Source: Ancistrus triradiatus
Lineage: Eukaryota > Chordata > Actinopteri > Siluriformes > Loricariidae
Reading direction: 5' to 3'
Length of the DNA: 64,000 nt
Assembly (NCBI GenBank): GCA_025084515.1
Contig: JAJAGP010000223.1
Span: 376,001-440,000 of the forward strand
Position numbers and translations under genes: made by a program. Below are positions 13,360 to 23,817 of the stretch, piece by piece. The stretch's first letter is position 1, and each line of letters begins with the position of its first letter. The notes below the pieces were generated by a model. That model made no database searches, was not told the origin of the DNA, and saw only the letters and a program-made list of their open reading frames with translations.

Positions 13360-13420
13360 CTTTTCTTAGATACTCGTTGGGGGGGCTCCAAGGAAAAAAG
13401 GTTGAAACCACTGGTTTAGA
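13360..13420 (+). mobile_element. Transposon-end-like remnant 1 ('ggggctccaaggaaaaaa')
   Basis: 'cttagatactcgttgggggg' and 'gctccaaggaaaaaaggttg', then 'aaaccactgg', are close to a sequence at 25.93 kb. The terminal 'ggttg.aaccactg' resembles hAT-type ends of fish genomes (inference). Confidence 0.45.
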
Positions 13421-13954
13421 AGATAGTCTGACCAGTCAGGTCTTTACTCCTGAACAGAATTACAGAACAGACTGTTCTTATCGTGTAATATATCCCAGAG
13501 CTTACCATGCACTGTTAATTAATGTTTTGGTTCATCAGTGTGTTTATGTGAACAAAGTGTTGATGTGTCTTTAAATGATCTCTAATATCCGTGTTTAATT
13601 AATCGTACCTCTACAGAAACATTCTCGCTCTATAACGCCCGTGACGGTGTTTTTCTTTTCGCCGTGCTGCGTCTCGGCCTTATTTACATTATTAATACAA
13701 ACTTCAATCCCAGAGAGTGACACAGTCTTCACGAAATGCCAAATTCCATTATTCATCCCCGGATCAGGACAAAGCACCCGCACCACGGGGGAACCGCACC
13801 CCTCCTGACTGACGCTGTCAAACGCTGACGAGCTTCCTGCTGCTTCGGAAAAGATCCAGAACATCAGGCTGGCAGGAGACACCGAGGCCCAGCAGAGGGG
13901 TAACGTCATCAAAACGCACAAACCAAGAACGAGATCAGAACTAAAGATAGAAAA

Positions 13955-14872
13955 GAAGCTTAGGTACTGGAAAAGGAATACTTGGTGCTAATATCACAGC
14001 CCTGGGTGCTGGACATGGAACTTCTATTTATGTGAAATTAAGGCATATTTGGTCCTGTTGGGTTTGGAACTAGAATCGATGTTAATGGAGTGAATGTATT
14101 TAGTACTTGAATTGGAAATGTTGGTACTGGAACTGATATTTGATTTTGAAACTGGATCTTTTGATTCTGAGATAATCTTTTTTGGCACTTTTATTGATTT
14201 ATTTACTTCCAAAAAGTTTGTCTGGTTGTGGAATGGGAACCTTTGGTGAACTGGAACCTTTGGTATTAGAATCAGTGGTGACACCTGAAACCTTCATAAG
14301 ACTATTTGGTACTGGAACTGGTACCTTTATGTGATATAATTGGAAAATTTCATGCTGAGCTAATACAATTTGGTAACTGGTAAATGGAACATAGGTTACT
14401 GAAATTAATATATTTGGTTGTGGAACTTGAAACTTTTGGTACCGGAACTGGAACCTTTGGTACTAGAAATCATTGGTATTGATCCCTGGAACCTTTGTTA
14501 CTGTAACATTACTATTTGGTTCAGGAGCTCCTGGTAATGGAACTGGAACATTTGTTAAAGGAACAAGAGCAGTTGGTACTGGAACTGAAACCTTGATTTT
14601 GGAACTGGAACTTTTGATACTGAGCTCATGATATTTGGCACTAGTTTTTACATTTCAGCACTTACTGTAATGAATATATTTGGTTCTGGAACTGGAACTG
14701 GAACTTTTGATACTGGAATAAGACGCCTAGGTGCTCGAACCAGAAAATCTATGACTGTTACAGGCATGGCAATGGAACTGTTGGTCCTAAATCTGAAGAC
14801 TTTGGTACTATGAAATGAATGTTGGGTACCTGAACTGGAACCATTGGTACTATGGAACTGGAACAGCGGCCC
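13955..14872 (-). repeat. 21-bp minisatellite family, block B (inverted)
   Basis: The repeat 'tttggtactggaactggaac' is the reverse complement of the block A monomer. Monomers are more diverged at the left end (13955-14280) and cleaner at 14400-14870. The block has no coding capacity beyond frames left open by the 21-bp period. An AT-rich short run of 'acatac' follows at 14895-14920. Confidence 0.8.
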
Positions 14873-15457
14873 AAAATTGGGGTGTTTTTTTGTATATACA
14901 CATACACATACACATATAAGTCATGGTTCAGTCCTCTACGGAAACAAACTTCTATATGACATAAAAAAGCTTCCAGTCGTGCAGCAGAACTAAATGGTAT
15001 CAGTGTGAGTTTAGGACTGAAAGTGGAATCTTGTGAAAGAATGTAGTTTAGCGATTAGAACTTGTATTCATCTGCTTTCATTATTGGGCTGTTTGAGAGA
15101 GACAGAGATATATTAGATATTAAATATTATATTAAGAATCATTAAATGGATTTAATATCAGATTCTGTTCATGGCTCGGGACTCTGAAGGACGTTAGAAA
15201 CGTTTTCTTTTTGGTACGGTTCCTCATCCAGAGGAGCTTTAGTTTATTAAGTCACATATTGAAATTATCCATAAAATATAATAAGACTTAGCAAGAAAAT
15301 GTTTGTTAAATTCACATTCTTCCTTTATTTCTTTTAGAGGAGTCCATATAATTCGAACTGAAGCCATATTAGTACTTTATTTTCTTCCAGTATCAGCAGG
15401 AACAGTTCTTTTACTGGGACCAAACACTCCATTCCATTCTGGTTCCATGCTCTGTGT

Positions 15458-15501
<44 letters not shown>

Positions 15502-16202
15502 CTTTTCCACAGCCCTTTGTATCACCGCCCTGCTGTTTTGTTTTATTACATTAAGAGCACAGCTGGCTCGGACCGCAGGTTCTGTGTAAGTTTGGTTCCA
15601 CATCGTGAGCTCCTTTCTTCCTGTAGTGAAACATAGCGCTTCCCCCTGGAAGCTCTTTATTACTGCAATTTAAACCCATCAGGGGATTCACTGACTGTGA
15701 GGTAAACACGGTTACCCATAATCCTCTGAGAGTGTGCTGCTCGTGTTCCAGCACCTTCAGCCCGGAGATATCAGCTCTTACATAAGCGTATTGTTTTTAT
15801 TATTGGTGCCTGCGAGCCTTCTGCATAACTTAACCTCTCTGCAGCAGGACGGAGAGGAACAATCCTCCGTATTTACCATTTTAAATGATTCTCTTCTAAC
15901 TCCCTGAACTCTTGACTGAGCTGTTTATTTTAATCGATTGTGAGGATTTGAGGAAGTGTGGAGGAGACTCTGGAGCTTCTGTAGGCAGAGGGAATCTCTC
16001 TGATATCGTTCCACATCCATATTCATGAACACCGCCGAGATGAAGAACTTCTCCGGTTCTCAGTCATGGTTCTGCAAAGAAATGCAGAGGTTTAGATATT
16101 TACAGGGTACAGTACGAGCTAATGAGGGTTCAGAGCCTCGCTCATGGAACCAACAAGGGACCAAAGACTGGAACGTCAGCTCCCAACTGTTGAGCCACAC
16201 TG
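14873..16202. other. Low-copy DNA without supported gene
   Basis: AT-rich DNA with a (TG)n run. No element, RNA gene or exon was recognised between the two minisatellite blocks. Confidence 0.55.
15453..15500 (+). repeat. (TG)n microsatellite
   Basis: About 23 TG units with one TC interruption near the start. Confidence 0.95.
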
Positions 16203-16232
16203 CTTAGAATCCAGTTCCAGCACCAAATGTTC

Positions 16233-16326
16233 CCTTTAAACTAAACTTGTAAAGTTGCTTTGAGACAATGCTCCATTGTAAAAAGCGCTATATAAATAGA
16301 TCTGACTTGACTTGACTTGACTTGAC
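16233..16326 (+). mobile_element. LINE-type 3' end, short copy, inside minisatellite block C
   Basis: The sequence 'aacttgtaaagttgctttga' continues through 'aaaaagcgctatataaat' and ends in (ttgac)n. This is the common teleost LINE (probably L2/CR1 type) 3' end with its short tandem tail. It is nearly identical to the end of the copy at 17.4-17.5 kb. Minisatellite lies on both sides. Confidence 0.7.
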
Positions 16327-16869
16327 CTTTACAGTTCCCAAAGGTTCCAGTTCCATAGCTAATTCTACTTGTAGCCCCAGAGCTTACAGTTCCAGCACAC
16401 GTCATAAATAAGGTCATAAATTCAGCACCAAATAAAATAATTTTCCATTGCCAAAAGGTCCAGTTCTATAGCCAGAAATTTAGATTGCAAAGCCAACAGA
16501 TCCAGTTCCACTACAATAGAATCCAGTTTCAGTATAAATGATTGTAGTTCCAGTTCCAGAGTTTCCAGTTCCATAGCCAAAGGTTCCAAGTTCCAGTCCC
16601 AAGGGATACAGATTCAACACAAAATTTGTGTAATTTTAGCACCAAAAGAAAAAGTTCTGGTTCCAAAGCCAACAGATCCAGTTCCACTACAACATAATCC
16701 AATTTCATTAGAAAATATTCTAGTTCCACCACTAAAGGTTCCAGAACTGTAAACAAAGGTTTTAGTTCCATAGCCAAAGCTTCTCATAGCATTCCTAAAA
16801 GCTCCAGTTCCCGCACCCAAGGTCTTACGTTCAGCACCAGTCCCATGAGTTACATATCCAACACAAAGG

Positions 16870-17513
16870 TCTTATGGTGATCAGAGACGTTGGGTTGCTG
16901 TCTTCTGCCTCCCGTGGGGTTGCCAATGTCTCATGTGATCCCTCTTGGCTGTGTTTTCCTACCAGTTCTCCTCTTTCTAGCTATGCTGCTATAGCTAATG
17001 CTGCCGGGGTCTCATGCTACACTTGGCATCAGTGATTGTTAATAGACACTGTGCTCTTAATCAATAACTAATATTATTTTTTCTGTTTTCCTGCTCTCAG
17101 AGCTGGTGTTCCGGCAGTTCAGCCCCACACATGATGTTTATCTGCTGTAGCTCCACTCAAGCTGCTTCCGTCATCAGCTCCAGCCCCACCATACCCGGGC
17201 CACTTAATGTCGATGTGCATACTTCACATTTTATTCGAACTTTGACTCCATGACTTTAGTTTCGCTCTTAGATTTATCATCTACGCCGCCCAAGGAGGTC
17301 GGGTCCCTTTTTGAGTCTTGGTCCTCCTAAGGTTTCTTCCTAGAACTCAGGGAGTTTTTCCTTGCCACTGTCACCCTAGGCTTGCTCAATTTTGGGATTG
17401 GACGTAGTTATTAGGAGATAATCTAAACTTGTAAAGTTGCTTTGAGACAATGCTCCATTGTAAAAAGCGCTATTTAAATAAATCTGACTTGACTTGACTT
17501 TGACAAATGTTGT
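16870..17513 (+). mobile_element. LINE-type 3' end, longer copy, inside minisatellite block C
   Basis: About 640 bp end with 'gggagtttttccttgccact', then 'gtaaagttgctttgagacaa', 'aaaaagcgctatttaaat' and a (ttgac)n tail. The upstream part (16990-17280) resembles the 3' untranslated part of the same fish element. No reverse transcriptase frame is present. The left boundary is approximate. The L2/CR1-type assignment rests on the known tail and is not certain. Confidence 0.65.
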
Positions 17514-18840
17514 TAAATTCGGTGCCAAAACATTCTCTACTGCCAAAGATTCCAGTTCTGTAGCCCCCCCAAAGTTCTGGTTCCAAAACCAACAGATCCA
17601 GTTTCAGTATAAATGATCTAGCACCAGTGGTTCCAGTTTCAGCACTCAAGGTCATATATTCAGGACCAGTGCCAGTGGTTCCGGTTCCAGTCCAAAATGT
17701 TCCGGTTTTGGTACCACAGTGCCAGTTCCAGTCCCATGGGTTGCAGATCCAACACAAAGGTCGTAATTTCACCACCAATAAACAAATAAATAATTTCAGT
17801 ATGAAATATTCTGCTTCTAAGGTTTCAGTTCCATAGCAAAAAGTTCCAGATCTAGTCCTAACGTTTTACAGTTCCAGCACTTACATTCATAGATTCAGCT
17901 CCAAACATCATTTTCCAGTGGAAAAAGAACCAGTTCCAGTTCCAAACGTTCACATACCAAAGTTTCCAGATCCAGTCTCAAAAGGTTACAGGTCCAGCAC
18001 CCAAAGTCATAGATTCAGTCCTAAAGCATCATTTTTCAGTGCAAAAGTAACCAGTTCCAGTTTTTGTACCAAAGGTTCCAGATATAGTCACAAGGGATAC
18101 AGTTCCAGCAACCAAAGTTATAGATTCAGCACCAAAAAATAAATTTCCTTTTCAAGTTCCAGTTTTAGTACCAGAGGTTCCAGTTCCATAGCCATAATTT
18201 CTAAGTTCCAGTCCCACGGGTTCCAGATGCAACACAGAGGCTGTAACTTCAGTGTACTAAATAATCACTTTTCAGTGCCAAAGTTTTAAATTCTGGTCCC
18301 CAAAGTTCCAGTTTTAGTACCAAAGCTTCCAGTTCCACAGACAATGCTACATTCCAGTCCAAAATGTTCCAGATCCAGTCATAACGGGTTACAGTTTGGT
18401 ACTGAATTCATAAAAGTTGTAAATTCGGCACCAAATAATAATTTTTCAGTGCCCAATGTTCCAATTGCAGCCTGAATTAAGGGCCAAGTCCAGCTCTTAC
18501 CCTGGAACGCTTTGCTTTACTGTATGTTTTTTTCATGTCTTGGCATGACAGCCAATCTCTAGGTGGGCACGGGTTTGTTTTTGCATGGGTTAACGTATTA
18601 GACTGGAAATGCACAATGCGTTATTTAGTTGTTTTTTGAAAATATGTATTTATTTGCTTCCTAGTTTTTTTTTTAACATTCTTTCATAGAGAAGCCAAAC
18701 GTACCCAATTATATTCATATAAGTGAATTATGCATCACTGTTTTGTTTGTTTCTTTGATTACGTAATAAGACTCCGTGCTTTTTTTCATGTGGCCTGTAG
18801 AAATCTCTGTGTGCGTTCCTGTTCCGCGTTAATGCGTGTG

Positions 18841-18843
<3 letters not shown>

Positions 18844-18880
<37 letters not shown>

Positions 18881-18892
18881 CGTGCGCGCACA
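18844..18892 (+). repeat. (GT)n microsatellite grading into GCGTGC
   Basis: About 17 GT units followed by 'gcgtgcgtgcgcgcac', alternating purine-pyrimidine and therefore capable of Z-DNA. It lies about 330 bp upstream of the putative start codon. Confidence 0.95.
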
Positions 18893-18899
18893 TCCCTCA

Positions 18900-19209
18900 A
18901 GCGCTTCGTCCTAGGAGAGTGCGAGAGAGAGAAGGAGAGTGCGAGAGTACAGTACGTGATTTAACGACAGCGAGAGAGAGCGAGAAAGAGAGCGAGAGAG
19001 AGAGAGAGAGAGAGAGTGCGAGAGCGCACGGAGCTCAGAGTGTCTGAGAGTAGCGGACTGAGCGGACGCGCCACCGTTCCAGGCGCAAGTAACGGAACAA
19101 AGACTGGTTTCTGGTGCGAGCCGGAGTCCTACTGGGAGACGGAGGGTGGCTGCACCGGGACAGAGAACCAGCAGGATCTTTGGTGAGGGACCTGAAGTCC
19201 ACAGAAGAG
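18900..19209 (+). promoter_or_regulatory. Putative core promoter and 5' UTR of the 19.2 kb exon
   Basis: The segment is rich in (GA)n with repeated 'gagtgcgaga' motifs (18915-19025), followed by a CpG-bearing stretch (19040-19200). It has no ATG and no obvious TATA box at a useful distance. This resembles a TATA-less promoter with a GA-rich initiator region. A transcription start cannot be placed from sequence alone. The whole segment up to the ATG is offered as promoter plus 5' UTR by inference from the exon that follows. Confidence 0.4.
18915..19025 (+). repeat. (GA)n-rich tract upstream of exon 1
   Basis: 'gagagcgagagagagagaga' type sequence with 'gtgcgaga' interruptions. It overlaps the proposed promoter/5' UTR. 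Confidence 0.9.
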
Positions 19210-19273
19210 ATGCGGCTCCCTCCCGCCCCGCTGGACCAGCTTCTCCTCCTGCTCTCCTGCATGTCTGCGCTCG
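19210..19273 (+). CDS. Putative exon 1 (signal peptide exon) of an unidentified secreted or membrane protein
   Basis: An ATG with a purine at -3 begins a 21-codon frame starting MRLPPAPLDQ, followed by a run of five leucines and SCMSAL. This is a short n-region, a hydrophobic core and a small-residue c-region, as in a cleavable signal peptide. The frame ends one base into the next codon at a consensus donor, GTGAGT at 19274-19279, giving a phase-1 intron. Signal-peptide exons followed by phase-1 introns are typical of receptors and adhesion proteins built from Ig, FN3, EGF or LDL-A modules (family knowledge). The start was chosen because an in-frame TAA lies at 19090-19092 and no ATG occurs between about 18835 and 19210. 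I do not recognise the gene. No exon 2 was found downstream, so the first intron would exceed 44 kb. That such an exon is transcribed is inference. Confidence 0.6.
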
Positions 19274-19354
19274 GTGAGTAACCAGAGCTCCCTAGATCCT
19301 GCACCGGGGGCACATTCGGATGGGTGTAGATGCCGTGAGCGCTTGTCATCTCTG

Positions 19355-19360
<6 letters not shown>

Positions 19361-19388
<28 letters not shown>
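19361..19388 (+). repeat. (GT)n microsatellite just inside intron 1
   Basis: Fourteen GT units beginning 87 bp after the splice donor. A short 'gattcgaacccacaacctt' repeat fragment follows (19421-19439), matching another at 20489. Confidence 0.9.
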
Positions 19389-19389
<1 letters not shown>

Positions 19390-19564
19390 GGGTTTGAGTC
19401 CTGGCTTGTTTCGGAGCGGGATTCGAACCCACAACCTTCCGATCATCAGGACAGAGACCTGCCTACTTATGTTGTTATTGTGTGCTTCAGGCTGTGTGTG
19501 GTTTGGTGCGTTGTTGTGTTAGTAGATTAATTGTTGTCTCAGGTGTGTTGTTGAGTCCTGATAT

Positions 19565-19665
19565 ACAGTGGTCCCTCGGTACTCTGCGTTAATTCGTTCC
19601 AGTACCGAGCGAATTTGTCCCACAAGGAATAACATAAATGTTCCAGATCCTCATAAAATCCACGT
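19565..19665 (+). mobile_element. Possible DNA-transposon end ('cagtggtccctcggta')
   Basis: 'acagtggtccctcggtactc' followed by 'aattcgttccagtaccgagc' resembles the terminal repeat and sub-terminal region of fish hAT-type non-autonomous elements. Only one end was found. Confidence 0.4.
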
Positions 19666-19771
19666 TACACAAGTCATCATATGCATTAATGGAGCTGTGT
19701 TGTATACACTATATACACAGACAGAAATAAAAAATGATAATTGCATTGAAATTTGGGAAGTAGAAAGAATG

Positions 19772-19882
19772 TGAGTTTGTGTCCCAATACTTTTCGTCAT
19801 GCTGATTGCTGTCTAAATACTCTTGTCTATGTCCCAATACTTTTGTCCACATGTGGGTTTGTGTCCCAATACTTTTGCTTAT
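19772..19882 (+). repeat. Second small array of the 30-32 bp 'caatactttt' minisatellite
   Basis: The landmark 'aatac' occurs at 19786, 19816, 19836 and 19868, with the full unit 'cacatgtgggtttgtgtccc' preserved once. It lies in the proposed first intron about 0.5 kb after exon 1. Confidence 0.75.
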
Positions 19883-20116
19883 TTGCTTACTTTTGCTTAA
19901 TTATACTCTGTATAATTAAATATCATATCCAGTCTGTTTAATAAGCTCAGTATTGGCGTGTGTGTGCCTGTGTGTGCCTGTGTGTGCCTGTGTGCCTGTG
20001 TATGGTGGGGAGGTTGGGGAGGGTGACGGCAAGCTGCGTTCCCCTGGTGACACTTTTGAACTCTCTCACTGCTCTTATCTGGTGTCATGTGGATTGGAAT
20101 TGGCTTTTTTTGCTCC

Positions 20117-20247
20117 GTCTCTGGGCTCTGGGCTCTGGGCTCTGGGCTCTGGACTCTGGACTCTGGGCTCTGGACTCTGGGCTCTGGGCTCTGGGCTCTG
20201 GGCTCTGGACTCTGGGCTCTGGGCTCTGGACTCTGGGCTCTGGGTTG
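20117..20247 (+). repeat. 7-bp tandem array (gggctct / ggactct)
   Basis: About eighteen copies of the heptamer 'gggctct' are interspersed with 'ggactct' variants. All three frames of each strand stay open, giving LGSGLWA-type repeats that should not be read as protein. Confidence 0.9.
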
Positions 20248-20365
20248 GGTTTATCTGCTGTTTGCTGATTTCTGTTGATCACACAAGCAAAGATACTCAA
20301 AGCAACATCCTTATTTAAATCCAGGATGAGTATTAATGCTCCTGAAACGCCTCTTATTCCAGCTT

Positions 20366-20368
<3 letters not shown>

Positions 20369-20408
<40 letters not shown>
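20369..20408 (+). repeat. (GT)n microsatellite
   Basis: Twenty uninterrupted GT units, followed by the second 'gattcgaacccacaacctt' fragment at 20489-20507. Confidence 0.95.
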
Positions 20409-20411
<3 letters not shown>

Positions 20412-20707
20412 GTAAGAGTGTAGGTTTTATTCCCCTGGTTCCAGTCATGAGACCTGCTTCCATCTGAACTGCATTTTATTCTTTTGAGATTCGAACCCAC
20501 AACCTTCCAGTCACTAGGACAGACCTTGGTTCTTTTTCAGTATAAACCTGTTTTTACGATTTTCACTTAAACAGGGACCACCTGCTGATCTTCCTATACT
20601 TTTTTGGGTGGGGATTTGATCCACCAACCTGGTGGCACCTGGAGGCACCCATGATCTTTAGCCATCCTTTGAATAAAGGGTGCCAGCTGGCCTATGATCA
20701 GCCTTAA

Positions 20708-20914
20708 CAGTGCCAGTGTACCAAGAGAGCTGGACTTAATGTAAGCCCTCTTTGGCATTGATCCAGGATCTGTATCTCAATGATGGGCCTCCCTAGGTTC
20801 ATATCCCATCTCTGGTGAGGTGAGGTTTATCATTTATGGAGCTGTGTTATGGTTCCTGGTACCAGAGATAAGTCCAGGCAACACTATAGTCGGCTCTCTT
20901 GGTAAACTGGCACC
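20708..20914. repeat. Imperfect inverted repeat bounding about 205 bp
   Basis: 'agtgccagtgtaccaagaga' (20709-20728) and 'ctctcttggtaaactggcac' (20894-20913) are inverted with one mismatch. The interior holds two further loosely complementary blocks. It may be a MITE or a foldback. Confidence 0.5.
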
Positions 20915-21980
20915 ATTAGGTCCGGTGTTTGGTTCTTTGGCACTGTATAATAAAAATACCTTTTATTGACAGTTTATTAGGAATTTATATCACATAAATA
21001 TTTGTGATATAAACCTATTTATTGATTTTTAATCTATTTTGTATTTTGTATCTAATCTGTCTTTACTGTACCATCAAAAGGTGTTTTTAGTCCTGCTTTA
21101 ACTTTTTAGGGATGTAAACTGCTAAACATCTAATACTATACTTATTATTTGGGATTTGATCTTCCAACCTGACAGGAGCTGTTATGATTATAATAATTTG
21201 ACCTTTTAATAGAATTTTAGATCTTTCAACAGTGCAGTATTTTATAAATTGGGGATGTGAACTTGCAGCCGTCCAGAGGTTGAAGGTAGATTCAGTCCCA
21301 TCCTTCAGTTAACTAACATTATTTGTATTGCATTTATTTTTATATCAGTAGGACTTAAGCTCATAACATTCTTCAACTTATTGCTGGGGATTTCAACTAT
21401 TATTACTAACAGTAATTAAAGTAAAATAAAGTCGTTCTTTGTAATGTTTAAATAAATATCTGAGCAGGCAATTCCTTCCATATTTAAAATTTTGTCTTAG
21501 CCATTTTGTGTGCTGTCGGTTTATTAGTTGTTTTGTCTGTTTTTAATTATTTTTGGGGGATTTAAACAATCTCTCAGCACTACTGTAATTCTGCTAATCC
21601 TGATTAGAATGAATTTTAATTTTAACATGCTGTTTAAGTCTCATAATTGTTGTTATAGGAATAAATAAATAGGTTTAGTGGCGGTTCATTCCTTCAGGCT
21701 CATATCTGCCTCACTTTCTGATTTAACCCACGATCGTCGGTTCGATTCAGCATCAAATTAAATAGGAATCCTGTAAAACCTGAATGAAAGCGTTGGCTTT
21801 ATTATCAGTGGTGTAGCAGCAGAGCGAGCCGTCTGAATGTTCTCCGCCTGGTCGTCTCTTATAATCAGATGGAGTGTGAAAGCAGACGACGCTTCCTACC
21901 AGGTCCTGTCAGGATGTGTTTGCTGCTCGTACGGTTTCTCCTGTCAGAGATACACCAGGGCTTTTTTACCAGAATTCTCA

Positions 21981-21983
<3 letters not shown>
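20915..21983. other. AT-rich intronic DNA without supported gene
   Basis: No exon, RNA gene or transposon was recognised. Short phrases such as 'ggggatttgaac/gatttgatc' recur and may be decayed repeat ends. Confidence 0.5.
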
Positions 21984-22012
<29 letters not shown>

Positions 22013-22020
22013 AATAATAC
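21984..22020 (+). repeat. (ATT)n microsatellite
   Basis: 'tattattattattattatta' run, continuing as 'taataatac'. It lies 30 bp upstream of the telomere-like array. Confidence 0.9.
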
Positions 22021-22050
22021 ACGTGGGCAATCAGCTCTGACTCAGGGAGG

Positions 22051-22352
22051 GGGTTAGGATTAGGATTAAGGTCCTACGGTCAGGATTAGGGTTCAACAGT
22101 TAGGATTACGGTTAAGATTAGGGTCCTACGGTCAGGATTAGTGTTCAAGGGTTAGGATTAGGGTCCTATGGTCAGGATTAGGGTTCAAGGGTTAGGATTA
22201 GGGTCCTACGGTCAGGATTAGGGTTTAAGGGTTAAGATTAGGGTTAGGATTAGGGTCCTACGGTCAGGATTAGGGTTCAAGGGTTAGGATTAAGGTCCTA
22301 CGGTCAGGATTAGGGTTCAAGGGTTAGGATTAGAGTTAGGATTAGGGTCCTA
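22051..22352 (+). repeat. 40/52-bp minisatellite containing telomere-like hexamers
   Basis: The unit 'ggtcctacggtcaggattag' plus 'ggttcaagggttaggattag' is 40 bp. The 'gtcc' landmark falls at 22071, 22123, 22163, 22203, 22255, 22295 and 22347, giving steps of 52, 40, 40, 52, 40 and 52 bp. The 12-bp difference is two extra TTAGGR-like hexamers. An (ATT)n run lies just upstream. Confidence 0.9.
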
Positions 22353-23817
22353 TTATGTATTGTAAATAGAAACAAAAAAATCAGAACCCCATATACAATC
22401 CAAATGGCTCCTCAGGTTTTTTTTTTGGTTTTTTTTGTTATGTTTTCACGTTATTTGGGGAGATTTGAACTCACACAATTACTGTCACTAAAGCTGCTTT
22501 TAAGTTGATGAGAGCCCACTGAATTTTATCGTTTTGACTCGAGCCGACGAGCTATAACGCTATAACGCTGGTCTCGATTTGAAATCGTACTCGTTCTGCA
22601 TTTAGCATATCAGCACAGGAGAAACAGAGGCGACTCTTGACCCTTATTCCAGCTCAGCGTTCTTTATCTGATTCTTTCATTCAAGAGCTTCTTCCTTCTG
22701 AAAGATTTAAATGGAAGGACTCTGATCCATATCTCGGACCCCGGGGACCCGCTGGGCCTCGGCACTATCCGCCATCACAATATTATGTCGTTAGCATTTG
22801 TGCTGGATCAAGTTTCTGAGATTCTTCCTCTGCAGGGCTCTGATTGCTGCCCTGAAGGGATCTTCTTAAATAAAGGTGTCGTCAGCACTGCATGTCGGAC
22901 CGTGAGCCAGGCCGCGGTGATGTCAGCGTCTCGGATGACAATTATTGGAACCCTTTAACAGATGCTCAGAGCATGTTTTAGCTTCCGAGAACTGTCGGTA
23001 GCTCATTATGCCAATTGTCTCAGCTTTGTTTACATTTCGTTAATAAACACAAAGGCTGATAATAAGAATATCTGGCAACCTGTTGATGTTTGCCTGATGA
23101 TTCCCTGCTTTAATCTTTATCTCTTCGTACAACAGCTGCTTCATCTTTTCATAGGATGATTAGATAATTACAGAGTTGCTAATCGAACCTTTGTTTGGGT
23201 TTTTGTTCCGGTCCGTAGCCGATGATTCGTTAGCCCCTCGCTGTGCCGCAGGGCCCCCTTCAGAAAGCGCTCTGATGGCAGCCTGCGATATTGTGGTTAT
23301 GAATCACGGGAACGGCGGCGCTTGTTCCACCGCGAGCGTGTTATGAGAGACAGGAGTAAATAAAGCGCTAAACATGCTGACAGCCTTGTTAAATCCTGCA
23401 CCGAGGCAGGAAGACGTATCTCTCGTGGCGAGACGGGAGGCACTTTGAAGAATTTGGCTGCAGATCTGATAAGGGCCTCGGCGTCTCCGAGAATTTGGTG
23501 GAGCGGCTCAGACCGACTTGGCCGAGTCTCTCGGGCCTGAACAGAGGATGATTGTTTGGTGCAGGGGTCCTGGATACAAAAACAAGAGCAAAACAGGGCC
23601 TCGTAACGTGAGCCGAATGTAAATGAGGCAGGGCTTATGGGATGAAAAAGGGTCAGAATCAGATAACTTCAGATAAAGCCTGCTTTAGTGCTTCTGAGAG
23701 GAAGTGGTTTTTAAGATGTGGGTCTCATTTATTAAGTAATCAAATAAAGCATGAGGTCCATCTGTATTTCCATGGGGTCCCAGACTACACACTGTACCCC
23801 TGCATCTGTTATGAATT
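22353..23817. other. Repeat-poor intronic DNA, candidate conserved non-coding segments
   Basis: 22480-23640 is unusually free of tandem and dispersed repeats compared with its flanks, which in a large vertebrate first intron is where conserved enhancers are often found (inference). No coding exon was seen. Confidence 0.45.

Larger units (their letters stand above)
16203..18475 (+). repeat. 21-bp minisatellite family, block C (largest, interrupted)
   Basis: This is the longest block of the 'ggttccagttccatagccaa' repeat, about 1.5 kb of minisatellite after two LINE 3' ends are excluded (16233-16326 and about 16870-17513). Monomer types follow in order: 'ggttacagttccagcaccca', 'ggtcataaattcagcacca', then an AT-rich 'taataattttccagtgcca' type. 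At 17984 and 18095 equivalent monomers are 111 bp apart, consistent with a five-monomer higher-order unit carrying small indels. Confidence 0.85.

Noticed and set aside
20117..20247. Possible short-spacer CRISPR-like array
   Set aside because: The 7-bp units are contiguous with no spacers, so this is a simple tandem repeat in vertebrate-type DNA.
22051..22352. CRISPR or true telomere
   Set aside because: There are no unique spacers, and the hexamers are degenerate and embedded in a 40/52-bp unit.
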